NCBI GenBank assembly: GCA_013399695.1
Contig: VXAU01003166.1
Coordinates: 466,084 to 530,083, forward strand
Source of the DNA: Formicarius rufipectus
Lineage: Eukaryota > Chordata > Aves > Passeriformes > Formicariidae
Direction of reading: 5' to 3'
DNA: 64,000 bases
The position numbers were made by a program, and so were the translations under genes. Under the pieces are notes generated by a model that had not been told where the DNA came from, ran no database searches, and saw only the letters and a program-made list of their open reading frames with translations. Below are positions 1 to 39,300 of this stretch, piece after piece (position 1 is the stretch's first letter; each line of letters opens with the position of its first letter).

Positions 1-4135
<4,135 letters not shown>

Positions 4136-4575
4136 CTTTTCTTCCTCAAGGAACCATGGGGAATGACATAATTCAACTATTGTATACATAAAACAAGGCC
4201 CCTAAGAAAAAACGAAATAAAACCAAATAAAACAAACAAGCACTGGGCAGAAGTATTATATCAAAGCAAGAATGTTTTTAATTGGAAACAAAAAGCTTGT
4301 ATAGTGCATTTGGCATACCCTTGGTTCTTTGGGCACTTTGAGCTGTTGTATACTGTACAGCAATTAGCTTTATGTATTAAGTCATTTTCTTCAAGTCTTA
4401 CATTTTTACACAAACTTAGTGGGTTCCTGTAAATAAAACAGTCAAATCCTTACTCCTCACATAGAGAAAATATACAGAACCCCCCCTTTTTGTTAATATG
4501 AAAAAAAAAGCTTTTTACTTTTATGGACCACTTTTGGATTGGCTTTGCATAAATAAAATTTATTGTTAAAAAGTT
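4136..4575 (+). promoter_or_regulatory. RBBP7: RBBP7 3' UTR with poly(A) signals
   Basis: A-rich 3' UTR follows the TAA stop. Several AATAAA hexamers occur: two near 4215-4232, one near 4435 and one at 4552-4557. The last is followed by GT-rich DNA (about 4573-4600), as expected just past a cleavage site, so the main 3' end is probably near 4575. Alternative shorter 3' ends are possible. Exact cleavage is inferred. Confidence 0.6.
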
Positions 4576-5629
4576 TGCTGTGTTTAATGTGTGTTGGTAT
4601 AAGGTGAATGCCTTCTTACTGGAATATAATTTAATTGCTGCGTGGTGATAGAAGTGTGTATTTTTCTAGTTTATAACTTACCCTACACTTAAAGGTCTAG
4701 AAGATGAGAGTAGTCTTGATGCAAAATAAGAAAAAAAATTGGAGTGTGTAACTTGACTCCTTCACAAAGAGAATGGCTGGAGAAGAGGTTTGGGGAATCC
4801 ATGGAGATGTGCAGTAGATGTCCTGTAAAGTTCAAGTATAAATCTTGAGCAGAATGAAAGAACTACTTTGGGTTTGTGGGTTTAGTGGTTTGGTTTTGTT
4901 GGTTTTTGTTTGTTTGTTTTGGTGGGTTTTGTGTTTGTGCGTGTTGTGGAGTTTTTTTGAGTGCTGGTGAAAGCAGTGCCCTGTACCATTTTCTTAGGTG
5001 CCAAGGTCCTCAGTGAATTGGTGTCACCTTTGTTTGGTTAGAGCCTTGTAGCTTTTTTGGGATGAAAATTAAGTGAGGCAATTGGGCAGGTGTCTAAAAT
5101 ACATTAATAGCTGAACAAATACAGAACAAACATAGAGTTTGCTTCTAAACCTCAGGCTGACTGAAAAACTGAAGAATTTGGGCTGAAGAAGTAAAATATC
5201 TCCATATTTCTCATGGATCTACTGAGAAGTAACAGATTACCATGGGAACTGTCAGTCAGACAAATGTAAGTCAGTGTCTAATTGGAGTTTAATTTAAAGC
5301 TCTTAGGTAACTCAGGCAGTTAAATTAAATGAATTTCTGGCTGTGCTGATCTTTCTGCTCAAGCTGAAAAAGGAGATGACTCAGGTAACCAATGCTGATA
5401 ATGTGATTTTACTTTTTTTTCCATTGAAAATGTTACTCCTTGACGCATATCTTGCTCTCTACTGGAATTGTAACAAGGTAGTAGGCTACTGGGCTCAAGC
5501 TGCATCTCTGAAGTTTCCTATTGAGCGTCTGGCTGGGATGGAGTGCATGTCCCTCCCTGAAGTGTATATGGTACTGAGTGCTGTTTGGATATATGGCTAG
5601 AACAGTGTTGACCATGCACTTATGTCTTG
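4576..5629. other. Intergenic, no gene seen; G/T-rich tract
   Basis: No open frame here resembles a known protein; the longest are under 90 codons. A low-complexity G/T-rich stretch built from GTTT and GGTTT units runs from about 4862 to 4965. No RNA gene recognised. Confidence 0.5.
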
Positions 5630-5935
5630 GCTTTTGCTAGCAAGTGCTTGCACACCATGTGGGCTGGGGGTGGGGAGGGGACACAGCAGGGACAGCCAAA
5701 GGATCACTCACTTTAGGTCATGCTCAGCAATAAACTGGGATAGAGGAAGATGGGCTTTTTGTGGTGGGCATTGCTTGGATGCTGGCAGGACCTCGGCCTG
5801 GGAGGTGGCAAGTGGTTTCACTTCACCCCTCACCCACCTTTGAAACTGCCTTCCATCTGTACCCATGAGATTTCCTTCCTATTGTCTCCCCCACCCTGCT
5901 GGGGAAATGCAAGTGACAGCAACTGATAAGCATTA
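5630..5935 (+). mobile_element. Diverged fragment of an avian ERVL-type LTR
   Basis: This stretch resembles, in the opposite orientation, parts of the better preserved LTR at 17161-17722. Shared blocks are the GGGAGGGGACACAGC region, the CATGCTCAGCAATAAACTGG region and the C-rich block CTCCCCCACCCTGCTGGGG. I recognise the pattern as a common dispersed bird LTR, probably ERVL-class. Both ends are eroded and I see no target duplication. Name and class are from recall. Confidence 0.5.
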
Positions 5936-6706
5936 AACACATGGAATTCAAAGGTGGTTTTTGGCCAGGCCCTTCTTGCTTTTGACAGTAATTATGACAC
6001 TTGCAGCTCTTGAAAAGTGAGAAATGAAGATGTCAAGGGTCTGACTTCCTGAAAAAACAAAAGTGCTTCCCAGAGAGCACAGTGGTGGCTCCTGGTACAG
6101 ATAGAGCAGTAGCCTGTTCACGACCCTTCCTGCTGCCAGTTCTCTTCAGTGCTCACTTCAAGGAGACCTACTGGCTGCTTGGCACCAACAGCTATGACAC
6201 ACCTCATCCCTGGAATTGGTGATTCCAAGTTTGTGTGTCTGTTATGGTTGGGGTTGTTCACCAGAGTCTTCTTAGTGCCTCACTAAGTGAACAGGAGTGG
6301 GAAGGTGGGGTGTACTGATTGCACTGCTCTCTGCTTTTCTTAGGCTACTTATTTTTAATTCCCTGCCTGCTGTTACCAGGGTCCCCTTGCTTTGCAGCCA
6401 CTGAATCACCATGCATAGGCTTGTCTCTCCACACCTTTTTCAAGAATGGTTCCTATTAAAAGTGAAGCAGGTAGGTGCAAAAGAACTTGGATATTCCCCT
6501 GGAAGGCTGAGATGCTGTTGGAGTTCAGCAGGTAGCTGGCAGCTGGATGTGCTGAACAGCGTGAAGGTCAAACCTGCCAAAGGACAGCTTGGCCACTACT
6601 TGATTAACCAAGGTTTGGTCCAGCTGGTGCTCCTCGGTGTAGAAACACTAGAATACCATGCACAGGAAGTAGAAATGAATGCATTCTCTAACTATGGGTT
6701 TGGTTT

Positions 6707-6965
6707 GCCAACACCCTCTGCCACAGGCTGGAACACCTTCCACTAGACCAGGTTGCCCCAAATGCTGTCCAACCTGGCCTTGAACATATCCAGTAACGAA
6801 GCAACCACAGATCCTTTGGGCAACCACAGAACCTTTGGGCTCCCCACCCTCACAGTAAAGTTTCTTCCTTATATGTAATCTAAGCCTACATTTGTGGGGT
6901 TTAAAGTCATTCCCCCACATTCTATCACTCCATGCCCTTGTGAAGAGTCTCTCTGATACTGACAC
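6707..6965 (-). mobile_element. CR1 LINE 3'-end fragment (antisense)
   Basis: The plus strand reads as the reverse complement of a CR1 3' region. Diagnostic pieces are ACACCTTCCACTAGACCAGG, TCCAACCTGGCCTTGAACA, CCCTCACAGTAAAGTTTCTT, CCTTATATGTAATCTAAGCC and AAAGTCATTCCCCCACATTC. The tail-proximal part (about 6690-6730) is degraded and has lost the ATTCTATGA repeats. CR1 is the dominant bird retrotransposon. Confidence 0.85.
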
Positions 6966-9900
6966 TGTGAAAAGTTCATAGGTGTTGATTTTCTTTACTC
7001 AAACACCACGAACTCAGATCTGGAGCTGTATGGGTCACTCACTGGTGGTACCTTGAATGTCTCACCAAGCCCCGCTGTGTCTCCACAGAGCATGAAAGAG
7101 CCAACCCACTGGGGCCTAGGGATGCAGTCAGTACCTGCTGAAAGACAGCAGGATGGATAATTTATTATGGAACAAAATGAGAGCATAATTTCATTATCTT
7201 TAACTGTATATGCAGTTCAAAGCGCTGCAGTAAATACAACTTCTGCACTGCTTTTTTTCCCCTGAGGCTGAATTGTCTCAGTAACTGTGTGCACACACAG
7301 CTTCCTTCAGTAGCAACTTCATAGCACCCTTTTTTAGGCAGCTCTAGGACAGCTTGGTCTCACAGCTAGTATTTAATTAGGAGAACCTACAGCTTGTTGA
7401 CTTAAAGCTTTTTGTTACTGAGTGAGAATGTGTTGCTATAACCAATATGTTTTTTAGTTTGCACGTTATTTTTTTTAAATACTTTTTTTTTTTAGTGCCT
7501 GAGTAGCATGTTTGTGAAACAGTGGAAGATCATAATATTTAAGGCTATTTAGCTGAGTGCCTCAAGATTTTGATTTTAAAAACTGGTGCTCCCCACAGGC
7601 AGTAAATAACTGCTGTTTGTTAATAGTAAACACAATGGAAGGTGAAGTGTAAAAAAGTAATAAAACAATGAACCTGAACAACAGCTCCAGCAAGATATTT
7701 ATTGGATTAGACAACAGTTACTTTAGGTGTGCTTACACAGTACTTAGGGAGAACAATAAGTTCAGAACATTATTCCTGCAGGTTGGTACGTGCTGTGGAG
7801 AGGAAACACCATCAAGCTTTCCATCCACTGGCATTTCTTTACAAAGGGACTGTGTACAAGAGCTTCGAGACCTACCTTTTTTTTTTTCCAGAAGAATGGT
7901 TATAACAAAAACTACAGATGATAAAGTGAAAAAAGTGCCAATTGAGGGTGACTTCCTTGCTTGTTCTCAACACTAATGTGTTTGATGCAGTCTTTCAGCA
8001 TAAAGGGCATTTTTTCTCTCCAAGGTTTTCAGCTTACACAAAGGAAATCTAAATTCTTTCATCTTTGTACTGAAACACAACATGAATGACAGTGAAACCA
8101 TATATTTAAAGCCTGCTATTTTATTTCAACAGATCTTTTTCCAGAAGTTGAATGATAAAAATCTTCAGCCATGCGCTCTTGTCAGACCACAGCAGTACTT
8201 CTGGAGAGCAGCACTTTTGCACTGTGGCAAAGAGGTCTTTTATTGCTAATAAAGCCAAGGGCCATTACTACTGTGCATCACAAAGTTTTGTTCCCACTCT
8301 TCTCTAAGAACATTCCTGCATTTTCCTTCAGTGACAAAAAGCATTTCAGGGTTTTTCCTTTACTGTGTACAAAGAACTGCATTTGCTTTTGTAGCATGCA
8401 AGACCCTTGAGAGCACTAACTGTTGGACACCAGGCAATTTTTGCTATGTAGCCCTGGGGTTTATGTCATTACCCATACTGTATTAATATTACCCCTGTGC
8501 ACATGATGCCTTTTAACTTCAGCACTGGAACAGTGAAATAAAGCTGTGTAAACTCTCTACAGGGAACAAGGGTTTAAGTCAACACCCAATCTGACCTGTT
8601 GCTTTCCAATTCAGTGTGGTGATTCTTCATAATTCTCTCAACATCAGGTTCTGCCCTGTGAGTTTCAAACCCAGAGCTTCCCCCAGTTCAGGCATATTCA
8701 AACACACATACTACTCAACTACACTGTTCAACTATTCCTTCCCTTTTGGATCTTTCCTTTAAAACATCAATCATGTACAAAATCCATATCCTGGAGAAAA
8801 AAGGTAGAAAAGTCAGTAACCACCCAGCAGGGAACAGCAGATGTGCAATCAAAGCCAGTAAAAACCTTGATGAGCAGGATTTACAAAACAGACAACATGA
8901 CCAAGATCAAATGGTTTTATATGAATATGTGTGTGTAAACCAATCAAACAACTCCAGCAAATTGCAAGGGTTAAACACCAGTATCCTTATCTTGGACTTG
9001 GCAGAACTGAGGTAGTTATTTTGACCCTTATCACCAGGACATAAATTTGGTGGAAGTGACAGTGAACTACGGCAGTATGGAGTATATGTCACATGGCTGT
9101 AGCTAGACTAATGAGTGACTTAAATTCATCTCCTCAGCTTGAAAAAATATCATAGCAGGGTATTTAAACTTAAATGGGCATTTAAATAGAGCCTCTAAGA
9201 GGTTACTTTCCTGAAGCAGAGCTGTAGGAGCAGTGTTCTTGGCATAGTCTAGAATTGCACAAAGGCCTGCTTCAGCTGTTGCAGTCCATGAGACAGGCAC
9301 ACCCCACAGCCCTATTTGAACAAGAAATCCAAAACAACGTATGACCTCAAAGCTAAATGATAACAAACAGTTTTAACGCAAATCAAAATACAGTCTTCAC
9401 AGGCAGCACAATATTCTTAAGTGACTTAGAAGCTCAGGCTAGATGGGTGCCAGAGTCAGCAAGATCCCTAAAAGCTAGCACAGTTAGATGGAATTGAGTT
9501 AGGCTGTTAGAAGGAAATACAACCTTCCTTCAAAAAGGAATAACTAAACAAGAGCAAAAAGGTGAATTATCAACATTTAAATGTAAAACATAAAATAAAA
9601 CCCAATCAATGAAAACAAAACCAGAAAGGAACAGAAAGTACCTGTGAGGAGTAACTTCCTAAAGGCCTAGAAGCAAGTACCTGTGAGTACATCAAACACA
9701 TGCCTGATGCCCTGGCAGCTGGGGGCTCAGCATGCAGCTGGTGAAAGAGGTTCTCCCCTCAGACCTACTCCACACAAAAGAAGTACAGCTCAAATGTATG
9801 TGTGCAAGTGCATTAACAAGAGAGCCTTAGCACCTGATTAAAGGGAAAAGCCAAAATCCCCAGCTATTAACGGCAAACATATTTCCCTCTAGCAAAAGGT

Positions 9901-12900
9901 TGCAAATCTGCCTACTTTTCATAAGGAAGTTGGGAGATCCAAGGAAGTAGTAATAGATTTGATTCCTGTATCAGCATGCAGCAGGAGAGAAATAGAGGTG
10001 CTTACACAGGAGCAGAGGCAGCACCCTTTGAGTAGACAAGTCTCGGATGTGAGGGAATACTTTGAAGTACAAGGAGAGCATCTAAAACCAGGCACTGTAC
10101 TTGGATTTTCAAAATACTTGGCACAGCTCCACAAAAGGCTCAGGGCTAGGCCCTTGCTCACCTTTTAAACAATGGGTATCTTCAAACAAGTGAGCAAATT
10201 CTTTTCGATTAAAAAATTTATACTATCATCAAAAAGTCACAGAGACATCAATGTTTTTGTAGAGCAGTTCTAACTGCTACCTAGAAAAAGCAGACACAAA
10301 GGAAAACTGAACTCAAAACCAGTTCCTAAACAAAATGAAGTTTAGGGAAGTTGTCAAATGTTAGGGAATATGCCAAAAAAGGGCAGAGTATTTCTCAATA
10401 TTAGGAAACTGGGATAGAGTGTACATTAGTGACAAAGCACTCGACGGAGCACTTGAACTTACTGAAAACCTGATTTTTAACATAACCCCCCATATTTTTC
10501 ACACTGCATCCCACAGAACTGTGATAGATAAATTCTGGGAGACAGAAGGCACAAACAGAATTCAAAGCAGGCAGGCACCAGTTCAGTCAGAGCTCCTGCC
10601 TTCTGTGGTCTGACTGACCATCACTTTAGGACACTCCCAAGGTGAGGTGAGCAGAGTGCAGGACTCACCCCTCGGCCTGTGCAGTGCCAGGAACTACTGC
10701 CAGGGATGCAGAAGGCACCAACATAACCCTGGAAAAGCCCCTTCACAGGGCAGTTCACCTGAACAATATGCCTGAGCTCAAATTTCACATTTTAATTTTC
10801 ATTCTTGGTTTTTCAAATAAATACAGCTTCAGTAGATTCAGTTAGAAGACATGAATACGATGTTAAAGAAAAACTCAGAGTCCAATATATTAAGCATACT
10901 TATTTACTTAATCTATACAGAATCGAGTAGATAAAATTTCAGATTCACATTAGTGAAAAATCTCTACAAAATGTTTTTGAAAAGCAAAACAAAGACTGCC
11001 TGTTCATTTATCATTTTCCTCATGAAAGCAGACATGGGTTGTAAAAATAAAGCAGTGTGTTTAGCACAAACTAGATTTCTGCATCACTTTTTCACAGTTA
11101 TTTCCATCTACAGTCCAACGAGGTAGATTTTCTGCAACACCTGAGAATTGAACTGTAACATAACCAGGTGTAATGAAAAGAAGGACAAAACTTTAGAGAT
11201 ACAGTCCTAACTTACTTATGTATGTATACATGCATTTGGGTCTTGAACTGCATACAATTTAGCTTTTTGCAGCTTAATTGTGGTGAAACTGTCAATCAGG
11301 CCCCAGAGTTTTGACAATTAAACACAATCTCAGGCTACATCAGTTTACATCCCAAGTTAAACAGTTTGTAGTAGTGGGAGAAAGGCAGTAATACAAGTTT
11401 ACTTAAAAACCCTACTGGAGCCCATTTGGCTGCAGCCTGGCAGTGCAATAGCCTGCAGTATGGCAGATCAGTGACAGTGCTAAGCTTAACCTTTACATCA
11501 AATTGTTTCAGTTTTGGTGTGGTTTTTTGTTTTTTAAACAACAGATTTTAAGCAATTCATGAAACTCCATTGACTGGTTTCAGGAAGCAAAAATATAGCT
11601 TGCCTTGGCCAGATAAGTTGCTATGATATGGGTATGCTGAAGGTAGGAAAGAAAAGATATCCCCATTTTAAAACCCTCCCCCTTGGGGTGTTCTGATTCA
11701 TTTACAATGTTTAGTCAGTAACAAATATATTTGTATTGCTGTTCTATACATCTGTCATTTCTCAAAAAGCCCTTTAAAATATTCTTGCAGCAGGGTCAAA
11801 AAATTCAACTCTTGCCTCCATACAGAACAAGCACTGTAGAAAGAACTGTTCAGGATACAAATGTCCAAATAATAAATTGTAAAAATAGAAAACTGCATGT
11901 CCTACCTTGCCAAGGGTATGATGCATCAGATGCAGTTTTTCACCTTTCCTCAGGAAAATTACTTCATGCTTAGTGTTAGCTGAAAACCAGTTCTCCGAAC
12001 AACTATTTTTTCAAGCTTGATTCTATAAAGCAAATAATTTGAACAGGAAGCCTAAAATACTTCTTTCCAGTTATTTTTTATGCCATACAGTTAAGCATGA
12101 TCAACATTTGAAAGCTCTGAGTCTAACCTGACTGACTGCTCATTGCTACCTTCTTTGCATTCCTGCATTGTGCTTGGATCACAAACACCAAAGCCACACA
12201 AATCTAGGAGAAAGATGACCAGCTTCCTATTTGCTCCATTTTGGAAATGTCAGTTTTGCAGTTCCTCTTAGTGGTATAAGCCTTACATAACCTTACTTTT
12301 TCTCAAAGACAGCTATGTTATTTCAACATACATTACTACAGGAAAAGGATCAAGAGCTCAGTGCAGCCTGAACATTCAAGTAATTTAGCCACTAAACTGT
12401 CAAGGGCAACGGGAGTGGGAAGCTTGTTGAGATGTACTTGATTCAGAAATTCCCTCCCAAGTGCAAAGAACTAAGTACCAGAAAAGGCTACACATGTTCG
12501 TATTTCTTAAAATGACAGCAACCAAAACTAGAAAGTAAATACATGGGAACTAAAGTTAGGGGTAGCTTGTAGTTATATTACATGTTGCCTTGCCAAAAGT
12601 GAGTGTTGGTCCTAGTTTATTTCAGGAAAAGAAGTAATAATGTGGATCTCAAATTTTCTAGGAAAATATGATATAGTTTAAGGTTAAGAAGAAAGCTTTG
12701 CTTGTGGTATGTTAGTGTAAGAATGTGAAGTACCATCTATACCAGATAACCTCACTGGGAAGGCACTCTGACAACTGGTACAGCTTTGAGGTTGAATGTG
12801 CAGGAAGTCCCTGTACTTCAGGAAAAGTATGTGAATCTTCATGTTCAGATATACCAAATACACGCTTAACGCTCAAATACATCACAATCCAGCTATCAGA

Positions 12901-13836
12901 GAAAGCCTGTTTCCCAGACTCATGTCTTCCACACCTCCAGCAGTGAGTGTCTATTTTCCATTCTTTCAGATAATGCAGGTATTTGCTTAGACAGCACTGG
13001 ATTTCTCTAGTCAGGATAACCATGTGGTGGACACACTGCAGCTAAGAGGGAAGAACATAACCAACACCTGTGCAATAGGCTGCACAAGTGCAAAAATCCA
13101 CTGTACATTTTTTCACACATTTATATCTAATATGTTCACAGGCAGGGCAAACAGTCCAAACTAACCTTTATGACACAACCCTGAGACATCTGCAAAAAGC
13201 TGTACACCCTGTTTCACCAGCTGCAAATTAATGTATTTCAAAGCTGTTTTGTTTGGTTTTTTTTTCATACCACAAAGGACATAAAACCCTTTACACACAT
13301 CTTTTACTATATTCTGGACCTTTACTTTTTCATTCATATATATGAAAACATACTAAGGGGGAAAACTGACATGTTTTACTGGCCATTAGACATCCTTATG
13401 TAGATAAATTTACTGGAAAAATCAGTAATCTTTAGTATACTGAGTGGCAAATCAATGAACAAAACCAGAGTGCTGTTCTTTAAAACAAAAAAAGTGACCT
13501 GCTGTCACCATTTTCCCCAAACGATGTTATATCTGTACACAGTCTTCCATGACAGTGATTTGTGTTGTGGGGAGGAAACGCACATGCATCCTTTTATGGA
13601 AAAATATTTTCTTTTAAAAAATGAGGCAGATGTGCAACACAGTTGTGGAAAATTTATAGTTTAAGCTATTTAAAGCTGCTATGCAGCTTCCTGTACCACA
13701 TAAGTCCAGTAGTTCTAAGAAAATACAGATATGGTAGAAAAAGTAAGAAAATTTTCACCACAAAACCAAATAGTTACCACCAACAGAGAAAGTTATACAC
13801 AAAATATATCTCTCAATACAGTGTTTACACTTCATT
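6966..13836 (-). other. TXLNG 3' UTR of unknown length plus intergenic DNA
   Basis: The minus-strand DNA downstream of the TXLNG stop is AT-rich with no recognisable protein. AATAAA on the minus strand (TTTATT on plus) occurs near 12617, 8237, 8119 and 7697, and an ATTAAA variant near 10794; I cannot tell which is used. Reading frames of 60-100 codons here have no features I know and are probably chance. Confidence 0.4.
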
Positions 13837-35549
<21,713 letters not shown>

Positions 35550-36300
35550 GATGTGACGGCAGCATCCAAACAAGTGCCGAGAGCGGGGCACCGGAAATGC
35601 TCCCCGCGGCACCGCCCCCCACTCCCCGCCCCAGCCAATCGCAGAGCGGTGCTGCGCCCCACGTGGGGCGGCCCGCGCCGTCCCCGCCGCGGGGCGTGCC
35701 GGGAGCTGTAGTCCCGCCGCGGAAGGCCGGGGGCGCGGTGGCTGCTGGTGCCGCCTCCCCTGGCGCTGGTCCGGCCTCGGGCACGGCTGTGAAGTGTGCC
35801 CAGCTCGGCGGCGGGGCCGGGACGGGGCAGGGCGCGGGGCGGCGCCCACGGGACGCCCTCGAGTGTTGCGGGGTCAGCAGAGCCTCAGAAAGGGCCGGCT
35901 GGTCCGACCTGCTCGGGCAGCAACATCCCGGAGCGCGTCCCCGGCGGCCCTGGGGCATCCCAGCCAAGGGAGGCTCCTGCAGATGCTCGGGGATACTCGG
36001 CGGAGCTGCTGCCCCTGCAGGAAAAGTAGGGCGTGTGTGCGGGGAGAGCGAGTTGCGCAGGGGAGCTGTGCCAGGAATGGCTTTGCGGGGCTGCGGGGAG
36101 CGCATCTCCGGGAGCGGATCCGCCCCACGGGGGTCCCGCTCGGGGGCGGCGGCTGTGGCTGCACAGATTCCACACGCGGAGGGCACGGTGAGCCTGCCCA
36201 GGGCCACCTGAGACCCACCGCCCCTGCCATGTGCAGGCGTGGGCCTCGGTTCTCAGGGGCCGCTGCAGAATGACCTTAAACCCGATGTGAGCAAACATCG
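35550..36300 (-). promoter_or_regulatory. TXLNG: TXLNG CpG-island promoter
   Basis: Very GC- and CpG-rich DNA directly upstream of the TXLNG ATG (35549). Motifs seen: an ETS-type CCGGAA (35591-35596); CCAAT (35635-35639); CACGTG E-box inside CCACGTGG (35660-35665); and a ZNF143/THAP11-type element, ACTACAGCTCCCGGC on minus (35698-35712). No TATA box is near. This fits a housekeeping promoter. The opposite strand shows no recognisable exon, so a bidirectional transcript is possible but unsupported. Large open frames here result from high GC. Confidence 0.7.
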
Positions 36301-39300
36301 TAGACATACATACGTGTCTGCTTTTTAGGGGAACAAACCTACCCACTTCATATACTTCATATACGATGGGAGCTGTAGGGTTGCTGAATGAAAAATGCCA
36401 CTCTAAAGCTGCCTAAGCACGCACTGCTTCAGGGAAGTCAAGTGTCAGTGTTGGATAAAGGAGTGTCGGTGAGGCAGTACCTGCTTAAGTTATTTTGTCC
36501 TTGCTTCCTAAATCTATACTTACCAGAATTATTCAAGTGTTAATTTCAAGATGAAAAATAATTTTACATTTTTGAGTGCCATCCTGGTCTTTAAATTGAG
36601 GGTTTTTTCCCCGAAAATTAAACACTTGTTCTTTTACAAACACACACGATACTGGTACAATTCTTGGAAGAAGAAGGACCTCTCCTCTTCCCCATCAAAA
36701 TGTTGTTGGTTTAGGATTTTCCTCATGCATCCCTTCCCTTAGACAGCAGCAAGAGATGCATTCAAATATGCTCTGTCTGATCCCAGGTTGGCTCATGCAA
36801 CTCTCAAACAGGGCCTTCACATTACTTGTAATTTCTCCCAAGCATTATTTGAAAGTATATATATATATATATATTTATCTCAAAGCATAAATTTTGCATT
36901 CACTCCCTTTCAGGCACTTTTCAGAATAGAAAGGAGATATATTACAAATGTGAGCTTCTTTGAAAGAGAATGGAATAAAGAACCACAGAGCAATTGCTGG
37001 CTGTGAGCCTTTACTGTAATAAAATTCATTGTGAGGCCTATTTTGGTGAATTTGAGTGCCTGGGAGGTTGGCATACATTGTGCAGCAGAAGCAGACATGA
37101 GGCCATACTGTCAAGGGAAAGTTTTCTTCAAAAGCTATCAAATGTGAGAGAACGTATTTCCAGCAGTAATTCTTCCCACACATGAACTGTCTGGATTCTG
37201 ACACAGATCAATTGTAATTGTTTTGTGAAGAAAGCTCTTCTTCCTAGTAGGTCTGCTTTCCAGAGGTCAGGGGCTTTTTTTGGATAACTGATGAAGGTGT
37301 AGTGAGAGAGGGACCATCAGGTTCACAACTCAGACATAGACCTCTGGTGCACTGTTTCCCTGCTGTGCTGTTGTCCTCTAGAGAACACAAATGTGAAATT
37401 GTATGACAGAAATTACTTTTAGTATTTTCAATTGCATTTATGTCCTATCCCTATGTCTCTTTTTGTGTTTCTGTGAACTGCTTTCCCTCAAAAAGGCACT
37501 TACCAAACAAGTGCATGTCAACAGTACTGGAAATTCATACTCCACTCCTGCAAGTAAGTACATGTACTGAGAGGAGGTTGAGAAGGTATTTTCAGTTGTG
37601 CCCTGTTAATGACCTTGCTGGAGATTGCTTGTGCATTCCTGCACACTAGGAGTTCCACCCAACTGGCCATTGCCAAGAAGGTGGAGTGGTCTCATGTTTT
37701 GACAGGCAAGAAGCTGTAATTTTAGGAAAAGAAGTTATTTTTAATTATTATTTAGGATATAACTAAGTATCCATTGGTAAAAATCTTTAGTCACCAACTT
37801 TTTACAAATATTTTGGGTAGTCTGTTTTTATGGACTACATCCAGGTTATGTGGTTATTGCCATAGTCAAGAGTAGTCTGACTTCATGAACTCTGTACATG
37901 TATCAGCCAGTCTGACACCTGTCTAGGGTACTTCACCACCCTTGCTGTGGGGGGTCTCCCAGGCAACTGGGTGAAAAATTAGTTCTTTTGTTATGTTTTA
38001 ATCAGATCAGTAAAGTGACAACTAGAACTAAATGCTCAAAACTCTAAACAATGACAATTGAGAAACTGCAAAGTAACGATACTTTTCTTACATGCAGTGC
38101 AGGCAGGGAAGTACTGAAATGCAGGAACAAGTTCAATTTTGTCCTTTCCTCATGATTATTATCATAATTCCTTTTATTGAAACTTTGAAGCAGCTCTGGA
38201 CTACCAGCATTGGTCTTGGAACACTTCCCTCCTAGTAAAACCATGACACTGATAGGAACAGTAATTCTTTCAACATTACTTTTCACAGAATGACCAATCA
38301 AAACTGAAAATTAAGGCAGGAGAGAAAAATACAAACAAACCAAACACCTAACCGAAATCACCACTCTTCTGCTTCACAGGATCCTAAAATTCAATAATGG
38401 CTGTTACGGAAATTGCCCGGAGCCCAACGTGGACAATGCTGGAAACATACTTGGTTGAAAATATCACGTAGCTATAAATAAAACCAAACAAGATGCTGGG
38501 TACATGTGGAATAGGATGAGGAGTAATACAGAAAATGAAACCAGGATGTGTCAGCGGGGTGGTGCTTTCTCTTACATGCTTGTTGCATGTCACACTTCCC
38601 TCCCAGACAATGAACTCCGAAGGTGAATGAGCTCTAAGGAAATCTGCCACAAATTATTTGGTATATGGAAAAATGCCCCTGTTAAAATATGAGAAGAGTG
38701 AAAAGTTTGAAACTTCTTGCCTGGCTCAAGAAAGTAACCTGTGGGACATGATGAAAAGGAGGCAAAGTGAAGTACTTTGAGTTCCCACATCACATGCTGT
38801 TCAGCTTAATTACAAACCAGCACATTTGAAACCAGTAAAAAGATTTTCCCCCTTCACACATCAATAAATCACTTATCCCACAGTACCAGTGAAATAAAAA
38901 GGAACTGTACTTTTGTATGAATGATAGCCAGTTACAGGTTCATGCAAATATGGTTTGAAATAGAATTTGAATATCACCTACTGTGGTAGGAAGGTGAGCC
39001 TTGGCCCACCATGATGAGACAGGTCTTTGACAGCACATCCCACCAAAAGAGTTTGCTATTTCCACATCCACACTAAGTATCCGCAGAGGATCCTTCTTAG
39101 AGCAGCACCTTTCATCCACCCAACACATGATGGTCCTGAAAGTCTTGTTACATGATACAGGATGAAAGGTGGTGATGATACTGCTCAACCAGAACTGTTT
39201 GATAACTACACTGCAGGCATCAAAGTCATGAAAGGGCACAAGGCCATCATTAAAACATTTGTGAAGTGGGACAAGAAGCTGGATATAATCAATCCATTCT